Positions 49,201-60,659 of a stretch of DNA of 64,000 bases are shown piece after piece; position 1 is the stretch's first letter, and every line of letters starts with the position of its first letter. The DNA comes from Siderastrea radians (lineage: Eukaryota; Cnidaria; Anthozoa; Scleractinia; Rhizangiidae). Below the pieces are notes generated by a model, which was given only the letters and a program-made list of their open reading frames with translations, ran no database searches and was not told the origin of the DNA. A program made the translations under genes and the position numbers. The stretch is from assembly GCA_964017195.1 (NCBI GenBank), contig OZ024895.1, positions 14,711,034-14,775,033 on the forward strand. Direction: 5' to 3'.

Positions 49201-52200
49201 GAGCTTGTGTCTAGAATCTCGTGTTATTGGAGCCGCTCGAGAATTTTAACCATCATTTACGCTTTGCAAAGGGATTTTATTTTGCATCGTGAGAATAAAT
49301 TATTATGGGGTTTGGTTCGCCGAGTCAGTCGCGATCCAAGGAGGAGCTTGAACAAGTTGAACGTTCGAAGAGAGAGCAAGAAAGAATTTTGGAGCTTAAG
49401 CGAATTAAGGGGGTTTAAAAGACAGTAGTTACAAAAACACGCCACAGTTTAGAGAGGCTGTGTGCGAGCGGTGAGGACGTCAAGCTGATTGAAAATGAGA
49501 TTGCAGATTTTTGGGCGGCGTTGGGGTCGTGCATCAATGTTATGGATGAATTACAAGACGCGTATTCACGTTCAGGGGAACTGGAGAACAAGAATTCCAT
49601 TACAGTGGAAACAGAGGGTCTTGAAAGTGAACTAAACAATGTTATCGAAAAGGCTGAGGGCGTAATTAAGCAACTCGTGAAGAAGGGTCAAACGGTTTCA
49701 AATGAACAAACAGTGCCACAGTCAGTGCCGCATGTGACGGATCAGTCACCACATTCACCCGTCAACAACCATTCGTCGAGCCCACAGCACTTAGGAAATT
49801 ACAGCCAGCGGCTGAAACCTCTGAAAGTTCCGATATTTGATAGTGACAAAAGCAAGTTTGAGGATTTCTGGGGGTTGTTTTTGAGACTTGTGGATCAAGG
49901 GGGAGAGCCTGCAAATATCAAGGTGGCACGGCTAAGCAAAGCCTTACAGGAAGCGCCTCTGAGGTAATAAGGGGTCTTGGAGTGACGCAGCCGGAATACG
50001 AGGAGGCCAAGCAGATTCTCGAGACTAAGTTTGGTGGTGAGCGCAGAAAGCTGCAAGCGTACATGGACCAGACTGAAAAGATGCCTCCCTTGAGGAACAA
50101 TGATGTGCAGTCGTTTGAGAAATTTGCAGATCTTGTCCGCATTGCAGTGGTAAAATTGCAGGCAGAGGGCCGAACTGGATAGTTGCAAGATGGAGCATTA
50201 CATAGTTTGTTGGTGAAGAAGTTTGCTGATAATCAGGTCGAAAGTTATAGCCGCTGGTTAAGGGAACATAAGCAAGCGCGATCGGTGCTGAGTTTGAGAG
50301 ATTGGTTGAAGGAAGAAGTAAGGATCAGAGTTGAGGCTGTTGATGGCGCATGGGATTGCCACTGAACCAGCTGAAGTAGCAAGAGCTAGTGTGAAACGGG
50401 TTGAAAGAGGTGGTGAATCGAGAACTTTGTTCAGCACGGACAATGATCAGCGAAGAGAGACACTAGGACCGACAACCAAGCCACCTTGTGTGTATTGTGG
50501 GGGAAACCACGGGGTTTGGAGCTGCAGACGATTCCAGAGTCTAGGAGTGGACAAGCGTTGGGACGTTGCAAAGGACAAGTGCTTATGTTTTCGCTGTCTG
50601 GCCAGCAATCATGAGGGGAGAGATTGTACCAGAGCTCGTTCTTGTGACATTAATGGCTGCAGGAGAAATCATCATTACTTGTTGCACGACACCGTACGAG
50701 TTGATTTGCGGCAGTCAACGGGAACGAGGACACACGTAAGTCGAACGCTGTTTACAAGGGAATCTTTTGCTGCTGTCAATGGAGTCTGCTGTGTTATTGA
50801 CCAGACCTTGAAAAAGGTTCTGGGAGGTTGAGAACTGCGGTATAGAACGTTGTGACACTAAGATTTTCACCAAGGAGGAAAGTGAGACTTTAAGGAAACT
50901 TGAAAATTCAATCAGTTACACTGGTGAAAGGTAAAAGGTGAGTGTACCATGGAAGGACGATAGACCTGAACTTCCAGATAACCGCCATACAACACTGACA
51001 CGTTTGTGTAATACAGAGAACAAACAAATGTTGAGAAGGGGTACTTGCGGAAGGTCCAACCGGATGAAGAGTCGCCACCAGAGGTTTGGTATTTGCCACA
51101 CTTCCCGGTAGTTCGCATGGACAAAACTACAACAAAAGTGCGTATTGTGTTTCACTGTTCTGCAAAAACGGATGGATTGTCGTTGAATGATGTAATTTGC
51201 GCAGGACCCAAGTTACAGAAAGACCTGTTCGACGTGCTTATTCGGTTCAGGAGGAACCCTGTGGCTCTGGCTTCTGACATTAAAGAAATGTACTTACAAG
51301 TGGAAATTGAGGAGAGTGACCGTTCATATTTTCGGATACTATGGCGGGACCTTGACACTAGTCGTAATCCGGATGTTTACGAGTTCAGCCGGGTTGTTTT
51401 TGGGAAAAATTCAGCACCCATGGAATCGCAATTTGTCGCTCAGGAAAATGCAAAGAGTATCCACTGGCAGCTAAAACTGTGTTAAAATCAACATACATGG
51501 ATGACTCGCTGGACAGTGTGGAAACCGTAGAGGATGGAATTCACTTGTACTGACAGCTTGACAGTCTGTGGGGGATAGCAGGCACGCAAGCAAGAAAATG
51601 GATATCGAATGCACCGGAAGTCGTCTCAGCCACGCCAAAAGCTGAACGAGCTACTGAGCTGCAGATCAGTGAAGGTCAGGAGCCTGTTGTTAAAACGCTT
51701 GGAGTTTCGTGGAATAGTTTGGAAGACACATTCCCTATAACCACTGCAAAAGCATCCACGGAGCTTCATATGACAAATGTCTTGCGAAAGATTGCTACAA
51801 TCTTTTACCCGCTTGGTTTTGTGGGTCCCTTTGTTGTGAAAGCCAAGATTCTTCTTCAAGAATTATGGTCGAGGGGATAAGACTGGGATGATGTTATTCA
51901 AGATGACATCGCAGGAAGAATCGAGGAATGGCATAAGCAGATAGAGACCCTGGAGAATGTGCGGGCGCCCAGGTGTTTGCGCGAGCCTAAGGAGGTTGTC
52001 AACAACAGAATTATTACATTCGTGGATGCGTCATTGCAGGCATACGGAACTGTTCTGTACTTGCAGTGTGTTTATACAATGATGGTGCTGTTACAAGCCG
52101 ATTAATCGCATCAAAGAGCAAGGTGGCACCGTTAAAGCCAATGACTGTGCCCCAACTGGAACTCATGGGAGCCGTGCTGGGCCTGAGACTGACACAGCAT

Positions 52201-55200
52201 GTCATACACATCCTTGAGGTACCTATTCAAGCCGTGACATTCTATTCTGATAGTACCGATGTGTTGTGGTGGGTTCGTGGTCATGGGCGCAGCTTCCGCC
52301 CCTTCGTGGCTAACCGCATTGGGGAGATACAAATGGCGACAGATCCGTCACAGTGGCAACATGTGGTTACAGAAGAAAACCCGGCTGACCTGCGCACCAG
52401 GGGAGCAACACCAGAGAAGCTTTCGGGAAGCTCTCTTTCGTGGCATGGACCGACATGGCTGCTGTCAGAAGATAAGGCTAACTGGCCAAAGATGGACTTC
52501 GGGAACCGTCCTACCACATTACCAACGAAGTTGAACCGCAAGCAAGAGAAAGAAGGTGTTGCAAATGTGCTGACATGTTGCTCCCAGATGCCAGCATTTC
52601 AAAAGAAGAGGAATGAAAAGGAACTAGAGTCTGAGGGGTGGAGACTTGAGCCCACACGCTTCTCGAGCTGGACACGTCTGGTGCGACTACAGGCTAGAGT
52701 GAGGCGAGTACTCTACAACATGCGTTCCCCAGAGTCCAGGTTAAGCGGACAGGAGCTACTTCCTGAAGAGATCACCAATGCAGAGGAGGAGGTAATTCGT
52801 AGAGCACAGCAGGAGGCTTTCCCTGAAGAGTACATGGCATTGACACTGGGAAAGGAGTTTCCGAAGAAGAGTCTACTCAGTAAGCTCAGTCCTCGAATAG
52901 ATGACCAGGGTGTCATGCGCTGTGATGGTCGACTCCGGTTTGCTGAATGTTTGCCTTATGATGTCAGGTTTCCCATCATTTTGCCGAGGGGTCACTGGGT
53001 GACGAAGTTGATAGTAAAGCATCACCACGAGTTGGCTAACCACAGTGCGGGGATGAACTTTGTCTTATCTCAGATCAGTGGGAGATTCTGGATCATCGCA
53101 GCTCGTGAGGAAATAAGAGAGTGGGAAAACGAGTGCAATGAGTGCAAGAGGCGCCGGGCTAAAACCACCACACAGATAATGGAACCGCTTCCGCAAGTCA
53201 GACTTCGCTTCACGCTCCGGGCTTTTGATCAGACAGCTGTGGATTATGCTGGACCGTTCACTACTATTCAAGGGCGTGGCCGCAGCCGTCTGAAGAGGTG
53301 ATTGTGTGTATTTACATGTTTATCGACTCGAGCAGTACATTTGGAGGTCGCGTGGGGTTTGGACACGGACAGTTTCTTGAATGCATTCACCAGATGCACA
53401 AGCCGAAGAGGGGTGCCAAAAAAGATGACCAGTGATAATGGCACTAACTTTGTTGGAGCGGTAAATGAGCTCAAGCAGCTTGTGGAGCAATTAGATCAGG
53501 ATAAGATTCAGCGAACAACTGCACAGAAAGGAATCAAGTGGAATTTCAGCCCCCCAGGAGCTCCGCATTTCGGCGGAGCCAATGAAGTCATGGTGAAGGG
53601 CGCAAAGAAGGCTATATACGCGGTGCTTAGAAACAGTGATGTCACAGACGAGGAATTAATTACCGTCGTTGCTGGTGCGGAGAGCTTGCTCAATTCAAGA
53701 CCACTTACCTACCAGTCGGCAGATCCCAGGGATGACATACCGCTTACGCCCCACCACTTCCTGTATGGGCAAATGGGCGGACAATTTGCACCTGAGAGTG
53801 TAGACACTACCAGATTCGACCCTCGAAAACGGTGGCACAAGGTACAAGAGCTGATCTCTCGAGTGTGGTCCAGGTGGCTGAAGGAATGCTTACCGATGCT
53901 AAATACTCGTCCAAAGTGGACTGAAGTTGTGAAAGATCTTGTGGATGGGAATGTCGTGCTGGTCCTTGATCCAAATCTGCCACGGGGGCAATGGCCATTG
54001 GGGCGCATTACAGAAACATTTCCAGGAAGAGACGGACATACTTGCGTCGCGAAGGTTCAGTGCAGAGAAAAGACTGTGGTCAGACCAATACACAAATTGG
54101 TCCCACTCTTGCAAATGAACAGTTGGAACTGCTTCAGTCAACCAGAAAGATTTAGGATGCGAACTTTGAGAACTGTTGATATGTTTATGTTATTTAGTCA
54201 CACTGCGGTTCCCTCAGTGCGGGGAGGGGGAATGTTTAGAAGAGCGTGACTTGCAAACCGCGTGACTGCGTGACATTTTTAGTCGTGTTGTAAAAACTGG
54301 TTTAACTAGTTTTTCTGGTAGCGATAGAACACGTGCGTGGATTTTTGTACGGTTCGGAGAAGTTGATGTTTTCGGAAAGTCATTACAGCAAGGAGCCCAA
54401 AAGTGTGACCACTTTTAATTAATTCGCATTCTTTCGTGCAGATTATCCAATCAGAAGCCGAGGATAGCTTCAAGAAAATTAACTCAAACCGCAAAGCGAT
54501 CTTGTGGGGAAGACGAATTTGGTTTTTCATGGATACCCGTTTTTGAGGCTTTTACTTGTCAACTTTGGAGTTTTTCGCCTTGAAATCCTACGCTAGACAA
54601 ATTTCGTAACTCCGAAATGCGAGACATTGACTGCGAAGCAGGGAAATTGATTCATCCGCTCAACAGCTGTGTGTTTTGTTTGGGTATTCTCAGTCGATCG
54701 ACCTGGCCGGGCGACCCTAGCTAGTATAAAGTCCTTGATGTAAGTCCTAAATTTCTATTTCTAATGCATTTTTGCTTACTTTCACTCGTAAATATCACGA
54801 AGTTACTGTGTATGTTTTTTACTGTCGGCATTTTGGGTTGATGTCTTTCAGTTAGCTAAATAGCGCGTCGAAATATAAACAATGATTCAAACTTTATCGG
54901 AAAGGCTGGTATTACCGCTGAGGGACTAGTTTTATCGCTTGATTTCCGATAAAATAATTGTCCCCTGAATAAACTATAACCTTCGCTCTTGTGAAAACCC
55001 AGTATTGTCATGATTCAATCATCTGATGCAGTTTGGCTGCTGAGTTTCACGATGTCGTGATGTAAATCACGGCCATGCAGGGTCATGACGATGTAAACAG
55101 CGGAGAAGTCAGTTAAACGGCGAATTTGTTGCGCAGACAAAACTATTCATCTCAGGACGAGCGAAAAAGAATGCCACTGGAGGACCCGAGAATATGAGGT

Positions 55201-58200
55201 TATAAGTTTGTAATTTCTGGAGGGCTAATAAAGTTTCCGATACTTACATTGTAACTCACAGCATTATTTGAATATGTCAATAAAAATCGGGCGCGGGAAA
55301 TCGTACACCAATCACGTCGGCTACTCTTGAATTTGAAATTCAAACTTTATCCTAACGAATTTACGAACAGCTGCAGAATCAGTTGCTTTATTCAAATCGC
55401 CGTGATAGTACAGTTGACACAAAATTTCCGGGAGACGTAATGTAAGGATTTGCACGTCCTGGTAAGATAGATAGTTTATTTTTCCTCTTTTTTGCTTTGG
55501 AGCGGAAAATGCATTAGGTATTCGTTTTCAAATTGTTTCGTTTCCTTACAGGACACTGCCTGCTCCGCTTTAATCAGAATGGTGGCATATACGATCATGG
55601 TCGTCATCAACAACAAATCTTGCGTGAATATATTTTAGATCTTCACCATGTAAATGTTTCTCAACGGGGTATAGCAGAACACACGCTAGCGAGCAAGTCT
55701 TTCGTTCAGAAAGTCGTTGCAAGGTATGAGAAAGAAAACACGTCTTTGCCAGCAGTTAAGAAAAATACTAGTGGCCCTGTTCGAAAAATCGACTCCGACG
55801 CTCTTGAGTATCTAGAAGTTCAAAAACTTTCAAAGCCATCGATGTACACCAGTGAGCTTCGTAATCGCCTTCTATTGGATGGTGTTGTTGCAAGGGCGGA
55901 TTTGCCAACTACCGCACAAATAAACAAGCGATTGAGGCGAGACCTTCTCATGACAAAGAAAAAACTAACTTTAATAAATCTGAAGCATCTACTTCTGCCA
56001 CAGTACGCTTAGCAGATGAATACCTTCAAGCAATCAGTCAAGCGCATCCGACAGGTATTCACTTCTTCGACGAGAGCAGCGTCACCAAGACCACCTGTAA
56101 TAGGCTTTATGGGAACTCTATGATTGGTACAAGAGCCGTAGAGTTGCAGCGGTATGCTTCTAATGCTACCTATACCTTAAATTTGCTGTTCTCGCTCCGT
56201 GGAGTTGATTACTTCAACATACTTGACGGCCATTAAATGGTCTGCAAATGCTTAACTTCTTTGAAGAAGCTTTAGAAGTCGAGAGACCCGATGGATCGGT
56301 TCTCTTGGAGCGGGGCGATGTCGTAGTCATGGACAACTCTGGCTTTCATCACGGTCACTTTGTCGAGCCTATTCTAAGGGATATGTTTACAAACCATGAC
56401 GTACAACTTTTGTTTCAGCCCCCTTACTCACCACACCTCAACCCATGTGAGCCAGTTTTCCATCAGGTGAAAGAATTCCTCAGGCAGGAACAGAAGCTCG
56501 CGGTGGAAGAGACAAAGATTGCAATTGGAATGGGGCTTCAAGGAGTTACTTCTGATAATGCTTTCAACTATTTTAGAAATGCTGGCTACGTTTAAAAAAG
56601 TTGAGCTTAGTCTTTGCCGGGGTGGGTTGGGGAGGGGGGTCGGGAATAAAAGTCACCATATAGTATGAGTGTACACACTCATCATTATTGTTTTTGAATT
56701 GTTTGTCATAAATTTTGTGTCCTGGTTATCTTAGTGATTAAGTCAAGAGTGAGGGTGAGGCTACGATTTCGCTGCCACGCCTGTAGTTTCTTCATAACGC
56801 ATGCCTAGGTGACAAGTAACGGCAGCAATTTAAAAGATCCTTGTTTGGAATAAGCGTCATAAATTAGAGAAAAAAGTGGACAAACAACAGATGAATAAAT
56901 TTAAACTTTAATACTGTATTTCCCTGATTAGGGTGTCACGCAACGCTTCTCCTGAGAGAAGGATTGCGTGACAGGATAAAAGTGTGAGAGCGCAAGTAAC
57001 AGATGCAGAGAAGCCCCCCCACCCCCTCTCAACCAAAAACATATAACAATAATTTTAAAGTAAAATAAAATAAAACAACCAGCGAAGATGAAAAAAATAA
57101 TCGTTCTATTAAAATAGTCCAAATACAGGTCGGCCATGCTTGTGCTCTTCTTGGTTAATAATCGATACGAATATATCCATTGGGTATCGCATACACGGCC
57201 GCTTGCAAAGTCTGGTGAACTTCTAACACATCTTCTGTGCTGCAGTAAATGTGGTATTTGCAGGGAATGATTATTCCTCCGCGTTTAGACCAGGTATACG
57301 GCCATGGCGGTCGGCTAGCTTCTGGTAAAGCTGTTATTTCACTGGAAGAAAATTATTGTAGTAAGATAAAATGCATTGAATTGGTCGAATTATCCCACAA
57401 GAATTGTGTCAGTTGTCACGAAAAGAAGTCAAGAAATGAAAACCTTCAATGAATTCAAAGAGCAACGTACCAAAACACTTGAATGTTTTCCATAAAGTGG
57501 CGTAACAACCTGGATACTGCGCTACAAAACCCACTTGGAGCGTGTCCAACAAGTTGAGATCCACTGTAAACAGCGACTGCTGTGGGGTCGTGAATGTTTT
57601 ATGATTCGCGACTACAAACATAGGTATCCCCAACCGCGACAAGGTGACCGTATGCATGATGTCCTTTTACCACTGCGTTGTGTACAGTCAACTTTGGCAT
57701 TCTTACCAAAAGGGAAGTGTAAATTTTCCCGGTCACTAGCTCAAGTTTTGCCGCCAATTTTCATTTACATCGCTTTGCATAATTTGTGTCGAGGCTCGCC
57801 CAGGCGTGACTGTTTGACACTGTGATTTTATTGGTTGATTCTAGTGTCAAAATGTCACGCACGTGCGTCATCACTTTATTTGGCGGGCTACTCATTGTAT
57901 TTCCCGCGTTCTTCTTCGTTCGATGTTGAACAAACACGTTAGCCGCGGCGTAAAATAGAGAACAAAAGCGAAGTATTCAATTGGCTTCGATTAATATCGT
58001 TAGATGAAACCATGAAACTCGAGACGAAGGCAACGTTCTTTGAGCAAAAAGGTTTTATTTCGTTGCGCTGCCTGATGTTCCTCAAAGTTACAGACCTCGA
58101 GGAAATCTTCAGCGAAGGAGGTACACTTCTCCTAGCAGAACGGCGTGTTTTGGAATTTGAACTTCAAAAGCTGCAAGTTGGAGTTAGAAATACTGTTTCT

Positions 58201-60623
58201 ACGAATTCTCAAGTGGGCGAATGTTGCGAAAATTCAACACCGGTGCCTCGATTGATATCTTCACAACCGCATCGTCCATTGGATCAGAAGCATCATGAAC
58301 TCTCTCAGAACGTTCAACTTCTGGAAGTGCAAGTCAAGAGTGCTACGGAGCATATAAACAGTTTGAAATTAAAGAAAGGTACGAACATTTTCAACCTTTA
58401 GCTTCGTTTCGTCAGCGATTGTGTAGCAAATGCCATAAGACTGGCCATTCCAAGTCAACCTGTTCTTCGCCTGTTTGCACCGATGTTACCTCGTGTAAGG
58501 TGAGAGACAAACATCCTGAGTTGAAGACGGAGATATCCGAGCTTCAAAGTGAGCTAAAACAATTGCAAAAAAACCACGATGACGCTAAGAAAGATCTGGA
58601 GACAATTGCCCTTTCCCGGCAAAGGGCTGCGAAAAATTTCTTTTCTGTAATGCGACCTCGTCTCAAGGCCACCAATCTTCACAAGTACGCTAACAGAAGC
58701 GACTTAGATAATGACTTATTAGTACTTGAACGAGCTTTAGGAAAGAAAGTTCCCGACTGGGATGAAAGCCAAGATTGGCAACTGGCGCTGGTCATTGAGA
58801 AATACAAGCAAGGCCCGGTGCGAAGTTTAATGTCGACTGTTTGATTGTTTATCCATGGAGCCAAATCATGATCAGCCAAAACTGCGGCTCTCTCTTTTTA
58901 TTTTCATATTGAACGTTGAAATTAAATTAATAGGAACATTTAATTTGATGTTGAATCATTATACGAACTGTTACATTTTGATATAGACTTACATTGTAAT
59001 ACGAACATTTTGCACACTATAAATAAAGTTGTTGCGTGATTTGTTATTGCTAGCACGATTTATTTGCATCGCATGCAGTTACCAGCGTTGAGCTATGTGC
59101 TGAGCTGTTTCTACGTAGCCTATCATGGGAGAATTTTTATGGTAAAGTTGCAGGCATACTGCAGAAAGATCCTAACATGCAGCAACAGCTAAGTGAATTG
59201 ACGACTTTTATCAACGCGCAAAACTCCGTCGCGATCGCGCGATAGGCTAACCTCAGGAAAGTTACTAGGCTGCTGTGCAAGTATAATATTCAGTTGTAAA
59301 GAATATAAATATTTTCTAGTCAGTTTTGGCGTTGAAATTAGACGCTAAAATAACTTCTCCGAAATGCGAAATTCTACGGTATCTAATCGAAGTAAATGCA
59401 CTTGCTAGTCGAGCGGCAGTTCCTTGAGTGACTTTTCGCGCTTCTTTGTTTACATCGTGAAACTCGACAAGTGAACTGTTGCATCAGATGCCTCGTTAAA
59501 TTATGACCACCCTGGGTTTTCACAGGGGACAATTATTTTCTCAGAAATCAAGCGATAAAAACTGTTCGCTGAGATGTACAGCAGCCTTTCCGAAAAAGTT
59601 TGAGCCACTGTTTATATTTCGACGCGCTATAACAAGTCAACCGCTACATCTTCGCTAACTGGAAGACGTGAAGCCAGAACGCTGACAGTAACCTCGTGGT
59701 ATTTACAAGTAAAAGTAAGCAAAAATGCATTTATGCTGGCGGTAGAAATTACTTACATTTCGAGCTTTTAGCCTTTATACAGTCAGCTACTCTTGCTCGG
59801 CGGTCCGTTCGACTGAGAACAGTTACAATTTTACCACAAAAAAAACACGTTATCGATTTCTCCGATTTTCGCATTTCAATTTGCAGAACTTGTCTACTGA
59901 AAGTTTTCAAAGCCAAAACCTCCAAAGTTGACTAGTAAAAGCCTCAAAAAACAGGCATCCGTCCACCAAAGAGCAACTACACCTTCGCCGCAAGATCTCT
60001 TTGCGGTTTGAGTTAATTTTCTTGAAGCTATTCTCGGCTTCTGATTGGATAATCTACACGAAAGAATACGAATAAATTAACAGTGGTCACACTTTTGGGC
60101 TCCTTGCTGTAAAACGAGTTGTGTTTTTAGTTTTATTTTTGTGTTTATCGTCCCTACCAAACAGTTCTCCTCGCCGTAAAGCCAGTCTTTCTTTATGTTT
60201 TTTTTTTCATTCCACAAGTTAGCGTTATGCCATTCTGGAAACTCACTCCTCCTTTTCTTTTCATCGACCTCTCTTTGGATAGACTGTTTACAGTCCTCTA
60301 TTTTCCCGTAAGATCGCCACGATCGTACCCTTGCTCCAGCCAACACCCACCCCTCGCTGGATTTTCGTCTTCTCGCCAGGTTGCGTTCGCAATATCAATA
60401 AACATGCGCTCCTTTTGGGGTAAGCGTACGATCGTGGCGATCTAACGGAAAATGGAGGACTGTAATCAGTCTACCCCTCGGAAAGCCTTAGAATGTTATT
60501 CCCACAGACGTATGCGATGAAGAAAATAGCAACCGCAAAGGTCATGCTTTAATATTATTAGTCCACAGGATATATAATTATAACATTATTCTTCCGGTTC
60601 CACTTGTAATAATATTAGTATTA

Positions 60624-60659
<36 letters not shown>

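Larger units (their letters stand above)
54386..60109. mobile_element. 5.7-kb cargo-carrying Tc1/mariner-like transposon
   Basis: 5,724 bp with inverted ends CAGCAAGGAGCCCAAAAGTG continuing, with gaps, for about 650-700 bp each side. It duplicated TA (54384-54385; 60110-60111); the 5' LTR shows the empty site with a single TA. Contents: a DDE transposase in pieces (55533-56595, +), a HIRAN-like two-exon gene (57155-57700, -), and a zinc-knuckle/coiled-coil frame (58012-58844, +). The TA duplication and DDE_3-type transposase place it in the IS630/Tc1/mariner superfamily, though size, TIR length and extra genes are unusual for it. Confidence 0.85.
48606..60163 (+). mobile_element. BEL/Pao LTR retrotransposon BEL-2, defective, with a nested transposon
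   Basis: LTRs of 205 bp; exact 5-bp duplication GTTCT at 48601-48605 and 60164-60168. Primer binding site TGGCGACCACGACGGGA just after the 5' LTR, purine tract GCGGGGAGGGGGAA just before the 3' LTR. Coding pieces 49305-54249 in the order gag, zinc knuckles, RT, RNase H, integrase; the protease is missing. The 3' LTR is split at 54385 by a 5.7-kb DNA transposon. Confidence 0.9.

Noticed and set aside
57409..57657. 82-codon - strand frame starting [10 protein letters not shown]
   Set aside because: It lies in a different frame from the HIRAN-like pattern, which explains the same bases better and splices in frame to exon 2.
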